This document shows, in pieces, positions 37,198-45,853 of a stretch of DNA of 64,000 bases. How positions within the stretch are numbered: the stretch's first letter is position 1; each line of letters begins with the position of its first letter. The notes under the pieces were generated by a model. The model had not been told where the DNA came from, did no database searches, and saw only the letters and a program-made list of their open reading frames with translations. Origin of the DNA: CAJBVG01 sp943372995. Its GTDB lineage: Bacteria > Bacteroidota > Bacteroidia > Sphingobacteriales > Sphingobacteriaceae. Made by a program: the position numbers and the translations under genes. The stretch is taken from positions 186,001-250,000 of the forward strand of contig CALSAQ010000001.1 of NCBI GenBank assembly GCA_943372995.1, read 5' to 3'.

Positions 37198-37583
37198 TTT
37201 TCGTAGAACTCTATCGGCAATCCATCTGGATCTTCAATAAAAGTGAATCGTTTGTTGGTGAACTCATCAGTGCGGATGGGTTCTGCTTCTACACCTTTTA
37301 TTTTCAATTGTTCTATTACACTATCTAAGTTTTGTACTTCAAAGGCTAGATGCCTTAACCCTGTGGCTTCTGGTCTGCTTAAACGTTGAGGTGGATTAGG
37401 GAAGGAGAAGAGTTCAAGTGTATAAACTCCATTAATAGCAAGATCTAATTTATAGGAATCGCGTTCATCTCGGAATACTTCTCTGATGATTTCAAATCCT
37501 AAAACATCGGTATAAAATTGTTTTGATGTTGTATAGTTGGAACAAATTATTGCAATATGATGAACTCCCTTAATCATATTCAT
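37194..37583 (-). CDS. VOC/glyoxalase-family protein
   Basis: 129 residues with two beta-alpha-beta-beta-beta modules: VHHIAIICSNYTTSKQFYTDVLGFEII and GLRHLAFEVQNLDSVIEQLKIKG...FIEDPDGLPIEFYEN. His8, Glu near 53, His near 75 and Glu near 126 are in the positions of glyoxalase I metal ligands, so a metal-dependent lyase or isomerase is likely; the substrate is unknown. The ATG at 37583 overlaps the stop of the hydrolase gene (TAATG), so the two are translated together. Confidence 0.85.
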   Translation of the reverse strand: MNMIKGVHHIAIICSNYTTSKQFYTDVLGFEIIREVFRDERDSYKLDLAINGVYTLELFSFPNPPQRLSRPEATGLRHLAFEVQNLDSVIEQLKIKGVEAEPIRTDEFTNKRFTFIEDPDGLPIEFYEN

Positions 37584-38344
37584 TAATCCATATCTTTTAA
37601 AAAAGGAAATTGTCGTCTGTTTAATTCCAGTTCGTATTTGCTCAATGTATGAGTATGCACTTCTGCTCTTTCAGAAAGGTAGGCAAGGGTTCCAAAAGGA
37701 TGATAGATACTGGTATGCCCTACGTGTGGGATATCGTTACCATCCATACCAATTCTGTTTACTCCAATAACATAAGCTTGATTTTCTATCGCTCTAGCTT
37801 TTAGTAATGCATCCCAATGTTCAATTCTTTTTTCTGGCCAATTAGCGACTACTATCAATACATCATAAGGATTTGTTTTTGTATTTCTTAACCATACGGG
37901 GAATCGTAAATCATAACAAATTACAAGGTTCAATCGCCATCCTTTATAATCGACACACAAGTTCTCATCACCTGCGGTATAATGCTTGTGTTCGTCGCCT
38001 AAACTAAATAAGTGTCTTTTGTTGTAGAACTTTACATTCCCATTTTCATCTACCCATATCAATCGATTGTAGAAGTTGTTGTGATCTTTAATAATTGCAC
38101 TTCCTGCAATCGCTGCATTTTTTTTCGCGGCTTGAGCCTTCATCCAGTCAATTAATTCGCCATTCATTTCTTCGTATAATTCCGTAGAATTCATACTAAA
38201 ACCGGTGTTGAACATCTCTGGAAGGAGAATAACATCTGTATCTTCAGAAATATTTTCGATAAGTTTTTCAAACATTTTTAAGTTTTTTGGCTTATCTTCC
38301 CAATATAAATGGCTTTGTATAGTACTAACTTTTAACTCTTGCAT
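37583..38344 (-). CDS. Nitrilase-superfamily amidohydrolase, omega-amidase (YafV/Nit2) type
   Basis: Catalytic triad Glu43 (LLPEMFNTGFS), Lys109 (FYNKRHLFS) and Cys143 (VICYDLRFPVWLR) is complete. The 253-residue length and the motifs match the YafV/Nit2 omega-amidase branch, which hydrolyses alpha-ketoglutaramate and ketosuccinamate in metabolite repair. Cytosolic. It is coupled to the VOC gene and divergent from the queuosine-precursor transporter, with only eight bases between starts. Confidence 0.9.
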   Translation of the reverse strand: MQELKVSTIQSHLYWEDKPKNLKMFEKLIENISEDTDVILLPEMFNTGFSMNSTELYEEMNGELIDWMKAQAAKKNAAIAGSAIIKDHNNFYNRLIWVDENGNVKFYNKRHLFSLGDEHKHYTAGDENLCVDYKGWRLNLVICYDLRFPVWLRNTKTNPYDVLIVVANWPEKRIEHWDALLKARAIENQAYVIGVNRIGMDGNDIPHVGHTSIYHPFGTLAYLSERAEVHTHTLSKYELELNRRQFPFLKDMD

Positions 38345-38352
38345 ATAGTAAA

Positions 38353-39123
38353 ATGATATTCAAAAATAAGGAAACTAAACTATTTATAGTGCTTGCTTGC
38401 TTTTTTATTGCAAACGCTGTAATTGCTGAATTTATTGGAGTGAAAATCTTTTCCGTAGAAGGCACCTTAGGCATTCCTCCGCTCAATTTAAACTTATTTG
38501 GAGTAGAGAATTTATCGCTAAACATGTCGGCTGGGGTGTTAAATTGGCCCATAGTATTTATCATGACCGATTTAATCAACGAATATTTCGGGAAGAAAGG
38601 TGTTCGTACTTTATCCTATGTAGCCGTTGTAATGATTTCTTATGGGTTTTTCACCATATATGGTTCTATGAATCTTGTTCCTGCTGATTTCTGGATCAAC
38701 AAAACGCTTTCAGATGGTTCAACACTAAATATGAATAATGCATACAATAACATATTAGGGCAGGGGATGTGGATCATCTTAGGTTCCATTACCGCATTTT
38801 TGGTGAGTCAACTTATCGATGTTAGTATTTTTCATTGGATAAAAAAGAAAACAGGCGATAAGGGATTGTGGTTGAGAGCAACTGGTTCCACTTTAGTATC
38901 TCAGCTTATCGATAGTTTTGTAGTAATTTATATCGCCTTTTATATAGGTGGCGATTGGACCATGAAACAGATTATTGCGGTAGGCTTGGTAGGTTATATC
39001 TATAAGTTTATTGTAGCCATTTCCGTTACTCCAATATTGTATATAGTTCATGCACTAATTGATCGTTATTTAGGTAAAGACCTCTCTCACAAATTGATGG
39101 AGCATGCTAAGAACGAAGAATAA
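38353..39123 (+). CDS. Queuosine precursor transporter, YhhQ/VUT family
   Basis: 256 residues with six or more membrane helices (for example LFIVLACFFIANAVIAEFIG) and the family marks FIMTDLINEYFGKKGVR and TGSTLVSQLIDSFVVIYIAFYIG. Members import queuine or preQ precursors for tRNA modification. It ends 50 bp before the B12 riboswitch. The substrate is assigned from family knowledge only. Confidence 0.9.
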   Translation: MIFKNKETKLFIVLACFFIANAVIAEFIGVKIFSVEGTLGIPPLNLNLFGVENLSLNMSAGVLNWPIVFIMTDLINEYFGKKGVRTLSYVAVVMISYGFFTIYGSMNLVPADFWINKTLSDGSTLNMNNAYNNILGQGMWIILGSITAFLVSQLIDVSIFHWIKKKTGDKGLWLRATGSTLVSQLIDSFVVIYIAFYIGGDWTMKQIIAVGLVGYIYKFIVAISVTPILYIVHALIDRYLGKDLSHKLMEHAKNEE

Positions 39124-39161
39124 ATTTTTTCAAAAACTCTTTCATAAGATAAAATAATAAT

Positions 39162-39169
39162 TACTTTTG
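39162..39169 (+). promoter_or_regulatory. Bacteroidota -7 box before the B12 riboswitch
   Basis: TACTTTTG fits TAnnTTTG and ends about four bases before the first conserved part of the riboswitch, which is the right place for the transcription start of the btuB leader. Confidence 0.6.
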
Positions 39170-39172
39170 CAG

Positions 39173-39330
39173 TGCTTTGGTTTCCGATTGAGGTCGGAAT
39201 TAAAAGGGAATCTGGTGTAATTCCAGAACAGTCCCGCTGCTGTAAGCTCTAAAAGATTTGTTTCATTCTAGCCACTGATTTTTATTGGGAAGGCGAAACA
39301 AAAGAGTAAGTCAGAAGACCTGCCTAGGCA
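39173..39330 (+). promoter_or_regulatory. Cobalamin (B12) riboswitch
   Basis: The conserved core is clear: GGGAATCTGGTGTAATTCC, then GTCCCGCTGCTGTAAG, GCCACTG (39271-39277), GGGAAGGCG (39288-39296), and the B12 box AGTCAGAAGACCTGCC (39310-39324). Downstream (39331-39429) is an expression platform with a short stem CGTT/AACG followed by T7 at about 39373-39394, which could act as a terminator. Binding of adenosyl- or methylcobalamin should repress the receptor operon. Confidence 0.95.
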
Positions 39331-39429
39331 TAACTATCACAGCTTTCGTGGATTGAAGCTTAGGTAATCATTCGTTATCACACAACGTTTTTTTATCGGT
39401 TCATTCACATTGCATAATTTTTATTAGGC

Positions 39430-41358
39430 ATGAGAATAGTATTTATGTATTTGATTTTAGCAGGGCTATATGCACAAAATGCGTATGCTGAAGCTGTTTC
39501 TGATACTATTCGCATTAACGAAGTGAACATACAAAGCAATAAGATTGCACCTAAGAACAAGTATGTTTTTGATAGTTTAAGAATTGCTAATGCTCAACAT
39601 CAAGACCTAACTAAATTCCTTCAAGAAAATTCAAGCATACAATTTAAAGTATACGGTTCTTCGGGCTCAGCTGTAATGAGCATAAGAGGTGCTAATGCCG
39701 CACATAGTAAAATAAAGTGGAATGGAATGGACTTAGGTTCTCCGATGCTTAATCAAAACGATGTATCGTTACTCTCTGTAAGCAATGCCGATGAAATTAG
39801 TTTAGTGAGGGGTGGATCCACTGCTACTCAAGGTACTGGCGCTTTATCGGGTTATATCAATTTAAAAACAACCCCAAGTTTCCAAGCAGAGAAAATCTCT
39901 CTTTTAGCGAATTATAATTCTATTGATAACAGATCAGTACAAATTAGTTTCAATAAAGGCAATAAGAATTTTGCCAGCCATACTTCTATAAATGTATTAG
40001 ATCATCAGAACAACTTTACATTTGTTAATTATTCGGAAGCAAATAAGCCAACTCAAAATCAAATTAATTCCGATTGGAAGAAATTCTGTTTCATTCAATC
40101 GTTCTTCTATCAGAAAAATAAATCGAATATTGAATTTCATACATGGTATCAGGAGAGCGACAGACTTTTAAGTCCAGCAATATTTAACCGACAAAAAAAT
40201 TCTTATCAATTCGATAATACCTTCAGAAATAATTTGGCTTATACGCTAAAGCTTAGTGATAAGCATATATTTAAGTCTAACGTCTCCTATACCCGCGAAA
40301 GAATTAGGTTTGTGAGCAGGACCCGTCAGCAGAACGTTACCATTGTTCTGTTTAATACCAACAGCTACTTCGATCAGGTTCAACATAATTCATCATATAC
40401 TTTTAAACGATCGAAACTCAGTCAAGAATTTGCTTATCAATATAATTTTGAAGGGGCTTATGTGGAAGATTATTCTGGATACAGAGTACGAAACAGATTT
40501 GCCATTTCTTCTAATACCGAATACGATGCTTCCGCTTGGCTAAATATTTTGTTTTCTAATCGCTTAGAACAAGTAAATAGTAATCAGATTTTTGCTACCT
40601 CATTAAGCTTAAGTACTAATAAATGGTATCGTTTGGGCATATTGCCTTATGTAAAAGTGAGTAGAAATTATAATCTACCCGGATTAAATGATTTGTATTG
40701 GATACCAGGTGGAAACGAAAACCTGAAACCCGAAAAGAGCTTTGAACAAGAGCTAGGCTTGAGTATCGAAAAAAGTATAGACAAATTAAAATTGATGGGT
40801 GACGTAAAAGTTTACCATACCATTGTCGACGATTGGATATTATGGCAACCTTCTACGGTTGAAAATGGATTGTGGACACCTCAAAATTTGTTACAAGTAA
40901 AGTTACAAGGAGTAGAATTCAATATCGATATGATGTATACCATAAATGCTTATCATCGAATAGTGTTTAAAACGTTTTTTGCACATACCAGCGCTACAAA
41001 TCAAACGGCACTTACAGCCAACGACAATAGTGTAGGGAAGCAGCTGATCTATACACCTAAACAAAAATGGGGAATTAATCTGCAGTATATCTATAAAGAA
41101 TATCAGTTGTTAGTGAATCAGCATAAAGTGTCGCATCGTTTCACTACTTCCGATGAAAGTATGTTTTTGCCTTCTTATTATTTGGTTGATGTTTCAGTTC
41201 AAAGATCTATTACTTATAAGAATCATTTTGCTCAACTCGGACTCTATGTAGATAATATAACCAATCAGGTTTACGAATCATTACCATTCCAAGCCATGCC
41301 GGCAAGAGTGCTTGGGATTAAATTAACATATCAATTAAACAAGTATAAAAACAATTAA
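39430..41358 (+). CDS. btuB: TonB-dependent receptor, BtuB-like vitamin B12 transporter
   Basis: Outer-membrane receptor of 642 residues with a signal peptide ending at AYA. The plug domain (about 40-150) has NSSIQFKVYGSSGSAVMSIRGANAAHSKIKWNGMDL and a short loop GGSTATQGTGALSGYINLKT. A 22-strand barrel follows, with the late GLYVDNITNQVYESLP and a C-terminal strand LGIKLTYQLNKY. B12 as the substrate is inferred from the riboswitch directly upstream and the BtuG-like partner 3 bp downstream. It carries no N-terminal carboxypeptidase-like extension, so it is not a SusC type. Confidence 0.9.
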   Translation: MRIVFMYLILAGLYAQNAYAEAVSDTIRINEVNIQSNKIAPKNKYVFDSLRIANAQHQDLTKFLQENSSIQFKVYGSSGSAVMSIRGANAAHSKIKWNGMDLGSPMLNQNDVSLLSVSNADEISLVRGGSTATQGTGALSGYINLKTTPSFQAEKISLLANYNSIDNRSVQISFNKGNKNFASHTSINVLDHQNNFTFVNYSEANKPTQNQINSDWKKFCFIQSFFYQKNKSNIEFHTWYQESDRLLSPAIFNRQKNSYQFDNTFRNNLAYTLKLSDKHIFKSNVSYTRERIRFVSRTRQQNVTIVLFNTNSYFDQVQHNSSYTFKRSKLSQEFAYQYNFEGAYVEDYSGYRVRNRFAISSNTEYDASAWLNILFSNRLEQVNSNQIFATSLSLSTNKWYRLGILPYVKVSRNYNLPGLNDLYWIPGGNENLKPEKSFEQELGLSIEKSIDKLKLMGDVKVYHTIVDDWILWQPSTVENGLWTPQNLLQVKLQGVEFNIDMMYTINAYHRIVFKTFFAHTSATNQTALTANDNSVGKQLIYTPKQKWGINLQYIYKEYQLLVNQHKVSHRFTTSDESMFLPSYYLVDVSVQRSITYKNHFAQLGLYVDNITNQVYESLPFQAMPARVLGIKLTYQLNKYKNN

Positions 41359-41361
41359 AAA

Positions 41362-42432
41362 ATGAAAACAAAAGTATTACTTACTCTAGGTTTAGGAGCT
41401 TCTCTATTTTTCACCGCTTGTTCCGACGATCCAGAAGTAAAACCAACACCCGCAAAAGAATATTTAAATGGTGTATTTGTGGTTAATGAGGGCAGTTTTA
41501 ATAGCAGCAATGCAAGCATCGATTTCATAGATACTATTGAGAATAAAATTTATAACGATGTATTTAAATCGGTTAATGGTAGAGTATTAGGAGATGTTGC
41601 TCAATCGATGACTGTTACCAATACATCAGGGTATATCGTATTAAATAACTCAGCAAAAGTAGAAGTAATCAGAAAAAAAGATGCAGTATCTATAGCAAGC
41701 ATTACAGGTTTCCAAAGCCCACGTTACATGGTAGTAAAAGACTCTACAACTGCTTATGTTAGCGATTGGTTTTCAAATACTGTAAAAGTGATTGACTTAG
41801 TGAATAACACCGTTAAATCATCAATCAATGTAGGTACTGGACCAGAAACAATGTGCATAGTAGGTGACAAGTTATACGTTACTAATTGTGGGGGTTACGG
41901 TTTAGATTCTACTATTAGTATCATCGATATGAATTCAAATACAGAGTTAAGTAAAATTGTTGTTGGCGATGCTCCTGTTGCTATTGCTGCAGATGTTAAT
42001 GGTAAAGTATGGGTATTATGTAGAGGTAGTTATGGTATCGACTTTAATACAAGCGACGACGATACTAAAGGTCAATTTGTACAAATAGATCCAAGTAATA
42101 ACCAAATTTTGAAAGTAGTTTCGATAGGAGATAAAGGTGATCACCCAGACAAGATGAGAATCAATGCAGCTAAAAATACCATGTATTACTTAAGCTCATA
42201 TCAATCTATTTCTGGAGTGTATAAATTTAACATCAACGATAGTCAGGCTTCTACTACCGCATTTATTTCAGGATTTTTCTACGGTTTAGGATATGAAAAA
42301 GGTAAAGATCAATTGTATTTAGGAGAGGTAAGCAGCTTTACACAAAATGCAAAAGTAAAGAGATATACATCAGCAGGTACATTAATGGAAACGTATATTA
42401 CAGGTATTGGTACCAATGGTATCGGAGAATAG
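41362..42432 (+). CDS. btuG: Surface lipoprotein with YncE-like beta-propeller, BtuG-like B12 capture protein
   Basis: 356 residues with lipoprotein signal LFFTACSDD (Cys20) followed by acidic residues, as for surface-exposed lipoproteins in Bacteroidota. The mature part is a propeller of repeating blades (AYVSDWFSNTVKVIDLVNNTVKSSINVGTGPETM; LYVTNCGG...ISIIDMNSNTELSKIVVGDAPVAIA). In Bacteroides, BtuG of this fold binds B12 very tightly and hands it to BtuB. The assignment rests on fold, lipobox and the shared riboswitch operon; specificity is not shown. Confidence 0.8.
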   Translation: MKTKVLLTLGLGASLFFTACSDDPEVKPTPAKEYLNGVFVVNEGSFNSSNASIDFIDTIENKIYNDVFKSVNGRVLGDVAQSMTVTNTSGYIVLNNSAKVEVIRKKDAVSIASITGFQSPRYMVVKDSTTAYVSDWFSNTVKVIDLVNNTVKSSINVGTGPETMCIVGDKLYVTNCGGYGLDSTISIIDMNSNTELSKIVVGDAPVAIAADVNGKVWVLCRGSYGIDFNTSDDDTKGQFVQIDPSNNQILKVVSIGDKGDHPDKMRINAAKNTMYYLSSYQSISGVYKFNINDSQASTTAFISGFFYGLGYEKGKDQLYLGEVSSFTQNAKVKRYTSAGTLMETYITGIGTNGIGE

Positions 42433-42434
42433 TA

Positions 42435-42716
42435 TTATTTGATATAGCTTTTCAAACTATCAACATATTTAGCAAAAGCCTCTTTCCCTTTATCGGTAAT
42501 CCGACAAATGGTTTGAGGCTTTTTGCCTTTAAATGTTTTTTCGACACTGATGTATTCAGCCTGACTTAATTTATCAATCTGTACGCTTAAGTTCCCAGCA
42601 GTAGCATCAGTTTTTTCTTTTAGGTAAAGAAAATCAGCTTCCACCACAGAAATCAAAATCGACATCACAGCCAATCGTAATTGTGAGTGTAATAAAGGAT
42701 CTAAATCTTTAAACAT
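42435..42716 (-). CDS. Winged-helix regulator (HTH_34 type)
   Basis: 93 residues from the ATG at 42716; longer frames reach back into the upstream gene. LLHSQLRLAVMSILISVVEADFLYLKEKTDATAGNLSVQIDKLSQAEYISVEKTF is a MarR/ArsR-like winged helix, ending with a C-terminal dimer helix. It is one base downstream of the outer-membrane-like gene and the last of three genes transcribed together. It probably regulates its own operon; the target is not shown. Confidence 0.85.
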   Translation of the reverse strand: MFKDLDPLLHSQLRLAVMSILISVVEADFLYLKEKTDATAGNLSVQIDKLSQAEYISVEKTFKGKKPQTICRITDKGKEAFAKYVDSLKSYIK

Positions 42717-42717
42717 A

Positions 42718-43422
42718 TTATTTACTAAAACCCCCGAAACTAAATTGCAATTGTGCATAAGCACCATCGCCATTTGTAGCCGGACCATTTGCTATTACAC
42801 CATTTACATCCGACCATTTATTTTCAATAACCGAAAATTGATAACCAGCCTTTAGTCCAATAGAGAACAATTTACTTTCTGTTAAAAATAAATTTCCTTG
42901 TAAACCCAAATCGAATAGAAATTGTTCGTTTCTAATTCGTGTCCCATTCTTAGGATCTGTTAAAATCTGATTGAAACTTTCGTTAGTAGCTTCATAAATC
43001 TCTATTTCCATGGTGTATGCACCAATACCTAGCATAGGAGAGAGCATGTAATTTTTCTTATTCATCAAGAGATAACCGATATTGAAGAAGCCTACATCGC
43101 CTCTTACTTGAGTAAGATAACTACCATTATTTTTATCTACTAATTCGTAGGTGTATCCTTCTCCACCTACAATTACTCTTTTTATATAACCATGACCACC
43201 ACCGCCAAATCCGAAAATGTTTTCAGAAATCACGGGTAAGTTATTAGCAGCAAATACAGAGTTTAATTTACTCAAATCGTTTTTTACATAACGGAAACCA
43301 AAATATCCAGCTCCACCATAGGTGCCACTGTTTTTATCCTGAGCATGTCCGTACGAGTGAATTAATATTAATGTAATGATTAATAGTAATTCGTGCCATT
43401 TTAGGGTAAGTATCTTTTTCAT
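42718..43422 (-). CDS. Secreted outer-membrane-like protein
   Basis: 234 residues with a signal peptide (WHELLLIITLILIHSYGHA-QD). The mature part is glycine-rich with alternating strands and a C-terminal aromatic end (AYAQLQFSFGGFSK), as in small beta barrels. No known domain was recognised. It lies between the membrane protein gene (43428) and the regulator gene, with five and one bases between, so the three form one unit. Confidence 0.75.
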   Translation of the reverse strand: MKKILTLKWHELLLIITLILIHSYGHAQDKNSGTYGGAGYFGFRYVKNDLSKLNSVFAANNLPVISENIFGFGGGGHGYIKRVIVGGEGYTYELVDKNNGSYLTQVRGDVGFFNIGYLLMNKKNYMLSPMLGIGAYTMEIEIYEATNESFNQILTDPKNGTRIRNEQFLFDLGLQGNLFLTESKLFSIGLKAGYQFSVIENKWSDVNGVIANGPATNGDGAYAQLQFSFGGFSK

Positions 43423-43427
43423 GATGA

Positions 43428-44003
43428 TTAGTTTTTGTTTCGTTTAAGATGATGACTTCTTAAGATATGTCCAGGGATGATGTAGGAAACCAAAATGGCA
43501 GCACACAACAACAGTAACTGTATATCGAAAGTATAATTAAAAGCAATTATTCCACACACACATGAACCTAAGGCACCGTATATTAAAGGTTTAAATCGAA
43601 GTACTCCACCAGTAATAAAGGTGGGAACAGCATAAGCAACCATTACCAAAGGATAAGTATTCAGCCTAAGTTTACCCATCGAAAGTAAAATAATAGCTAA
43701 TAAAAAGCCAAAGGCTAACCATGTGTACTTCATCACATCATCAGTATAGGTTTTTACATAGGCCTTTTTGTTTTCTCTAAAGGAGTAAATGAGCGAGACA
43801 ATTCCTCCTAAAGGCATTAATATAGCCCAAGCAATGTATGGGTTCTTGTATTCGATATACAATAGGGCATAATTGATTAATGCGGCTGTAAGTACAAGCC
43901 ATCCCCATAGTAAAAATAGAAAGCCGGAATCCGAATACTTCTTTCTGGTTTTATTAATCATCTCCTCGATGAAGTTTAGTGTGTTTAAAGGTTGATTTTC
44001 CAT
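43428..44003 (-). CDS. Membrane protein of unknown function, 191 residues
   Basis: The start is placed at 44003 (MENQPLNTLNFIEEMINKTRKKYSDSG) because the longer frame adds only a short charged stub. Five or six hydrophobic segments follow (for example FLFLLWGWLVLTAALINYALLY, AWAILMPLGGIVSLIYSF). The N-terminal cytosolic helix resembles that of Bacteroidota proteins co-encoded with a winged-helix regulator. It is the first gene of the three-gene unit ending at 42435. A role is not known. Confidence 0.78.
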   Translation of the reverse strand: MENQPLNTLNFIEEMINKTRKKYSDSGFLFLLWGWLVLTAALINYALLYIEYKNPYIAWAILMPLGGIVSLIYSFRENKKAYVKTYTDDVMKYTWLAFGFLLAIILLSMGKLRLNTYPLVMVAYAVPTFITGGVLRFKPLIYGALGSCVCGIIAFNYTFDIQLLLLCAAILVSYIIPGHILRSHHLKRNKN

Positions 44004-44055
44004 ATCCTTATTTTTTGATACGACAAACATAAACTAGTTTATAATATAAACCAAA

Positions 44056-44132
44056 ATAATTTTTAGAATTTAGATATTAGAATTTAGATATTAGAATTAT
44101 TGTAAGCATTCAAAATTCACAACTCACAACTC
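44056..44132. repeat. Heptad tandem repeats (TAGAATT/TAGATAT and CACAACT)
   Basis: TAGAATT and TAGATAT alternate at 44060-44098, followed by CACAACT units at 44117-44131. The two word families lie next to each other, without a full inverted arm, in the divergent gap before the sirtuin gene. Confidence 0.7.
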
Positions 44133-44134
44133 AA

Positions 44135-44821
44135 ATGAAAATAATTGCACTCACAGGAGCGGGGATATCAGCAGAAAGTGGAATTCCGACATTTAGGGCA
44201 AGTGATGGTTTATGGGAAAATCATAGAATAGAAGATGTTGCCACCCCTGAAGCCTGGAGGCGTAATCCAGAGCTCGTGCAAGAATTTTATAACATCAGGA
44301 GAAAAGCGGTTATGGAGGCCAAACCGAATAAAGGCCATCTATTATTAACTGAATTGGAGAAACACCATGAGGTTGTGGTAATCACGCAGAATATCGACGA
44401 TTTACACGAAAGAGCAGGATCGAGCAATATTATTCATTTACACGGGATGATAAGGAAATCGCAAAGCTCCATTAATCCTAATTTAACGTATGATATAGAA
44501 GGTTGGGAGCTAAAATTCGGACAATTCTGCGAGCTAGGCTCTCAATTACGTCCACATGTAGTATGGTTTGGAGAAGAGGTGCCTATGTTGGAACAAGCAG
44601 CTAGAGAAGTAGCTACCGCCGATTTATTGTTAGTTATAGGCACTTCATTAAAAGTATATCCCGCTGCTTCGTTAATACATTATGGCAAACCTACCACCAA
44701 GATTGTGTTAATTGACCCCGAAAAGCCTGATACAATACCCTCCAAAGTACGTTGGATCCCAGAGAAAGCCAGTGTAGGTCTTGGGGTTTTACTTGATGAG
44801 CTCGTATCTCGTACCTCGTAG
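44135..44821 (+). CDS. Sir2-family NAD-dependent protein deacylase (zinc-less)
   Basis: 228 residues with the NAD-binding GAGISAESGIPTFR, TQNIDDLHERAG and the catalytic His103 in HLHG. The Tyr52-x-x-Arg55 pair (FYNIRR) is the class III signature for succinyl/malonyl-lysine substrates. The four zinc-ribbon Cys of CobB are missing: only Cys132 is left in the region 105-140, although LRPHVVWFGE is conserved. So it is likely a desuccinylase without structural zinc. The last codons (SRTS-stop) come from a TCGTAxC repeat. Confidence 0.88.
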   Translation: MKIIALTGAGISAESGIPTFRASDGLWENHRIEDVATPEAWRRNPELVQEFYNIRRKAVMEAKPNKGHLLLTELEKHHEVVVITQNIDDLHERAGSSNIIHLHGMIRKSQSSINPNLTYDIEGWELKFGQFCELGSQLRPHVVWFGEEVPMLEQAAREVATADLLLVIGTSLKVYPAASLIHYGKPTTKIVLIDPEKPDTIPSKVRWIPEKASVGLGVLLDELVSRTS

Positions 44822-44873
44822 TTCGTACCTCGTAACTCGTACCAGTGACTAGTCACTAGTCACCAGTCACTAC
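44806..44873. repeat. Heptad repeat junction with two word families
   Basis: CTCGTAT/CTCGTAC/TTCGTAC units (44809-44841) pass directly into AGTCACT/AGTCACC units (44841-44873). The first supplies the sirtuin stop codon and the second the stop codon of the minus-strand gene (44870-44872). No matching inverted arm is seen. Confidence 0.8.
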
Positions 44874-45397
44874 TTAGTGGCTCTTACAAAAGCTGTCCTT
44901 TTTACCAACTCATATGTTCCAAAAAGAACGCCAGTAAAGAAAAGGTCTCCTGCTAAGCCGTTCCAGAAAAATGGAATTGCTGCAGTATAACTCATCCACA
45001 AGCCATCGATTGTTTTAGGATATATTCCACCGTTTTCGCCCATCCATACCGCGAAATTGGTAATTAGATAAAAGATTAAAGAAGAAGCTAATGAAGCTCC
45101 TACAATAGGAAGTACTTTATTCGTATTTCTCAAACTTAAGCCCAAAATGGCAATTAATACGAATGAGAAGTATACCGAAGGATTATAACCGTAAGGGATA
45201 AATAAATCAGAAAGTAACATAGCTGCTATTGGTAATATGAACGCCAAACGTTTGTCGTTTAAACGAGCAGTACCAAATAATGCCATAGCACCGATTGCTG
45301 TAAAGTTAGCAGGGTGAGGTAAAAAACGAGTGGTAGCAGCTAACAAGATTAACGCCCCAACTGTAATTGTCGATTGTAATGAAATTTCTTTTTTCAT
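44870..45397 (-). CDS. Membrane protein of DUF6580 type
   Basis: 175 residues from the ATG at 45397 (MKKEISLQSTITVGALILLA). Five membrane helices, with the stretch FTAIGAMALFGTARLNDKRLAFILPIAAMLLSDLF typical of this conserved family, and a glycine/aromatic-rich last loop (AIPFFWNGLAGDLFFTGVLFG). The family resembles substrate-binding S components of vitamin transporters; function here is unknown. The stop codon is formed by a repeat unit. Confidence 0.8.
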   Translation of the reverse strand: MKKEISLQSTITVGALILLAATTRFLPHPANFTAIGAMALFGTARLNDKRLAFILPIAAMLLSDLFIPYGYNPSVYFSFVLIAILGLSLRNTNKVLPIVGASLASSLIFYLITNFAVWMGENGGIYPKTIDGLWMSYTAAIPFFWNGLAGDLFFTGVLFGTYELVKRTAFVRATK

Positions 45398-45853
45398 GAT
45401 TTTAAAGCTCATCAAAAATAATAAAAATACCAATCCTATTTAGAAAAATTATAAACAATTCGTTGTTAGCAATTCCCCGTTTTGACTTTCTCAAGGGTAG
45501 GGAAGATGAGCTCTTTTTTTGTGACTGTAGATAAATTTACTGCCTTTTGATGCTCAGGATAATTTATCTATATAGTATTATAAAATGTTGTATAACAATT
45601 TATTAAATATTTATAGTTAAAGTAATTATTTATTTAAAGGCTAGATTTTTACTCTTCAAATCGAATTTAAGTAGAATATTTTTCTGTTTTAGATATTGTT
45701 TGAGATTAATGTATTGTAAGTCAATGTTTTATATAGTGTATGTTCTGCTTAAATTCATATCGCAGCTGTCCCTTCGGCTTCGCTCTGGGACCAGTCACTA
45801 GTACAAGTCACCAGTCACTAGTAACTAGTCACTGGTAATACTATCTTTGCCCC
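45398..45853. other. Intergenic region of about 456 bp with a GC-rich hairpin and heptads
   Basis: 45398-45760 is AT-rich with a poly-T stretch at about 45513 and no open frame I would support. At 45768-45791 GTCCC and GGGAC flank TTCGGCTTCGCTCT, a GC-rich hairpin unlike its surroundings. At 45791-45838 there are CAGTCACT/AGTCACC heptads and their complements (AGTAACT, CTGGT). The promoter of the next gene follows. Confidence 0.6.
45842..45849 (+). promoter_or_regulatory. Leaderless-type promoter
   Basis: TATCTTTG, then CCCC and the ATG at 45854, the same block as at bshB1 (31053-31067). The box ends four bases before the start codon. Confidence 0.6.
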
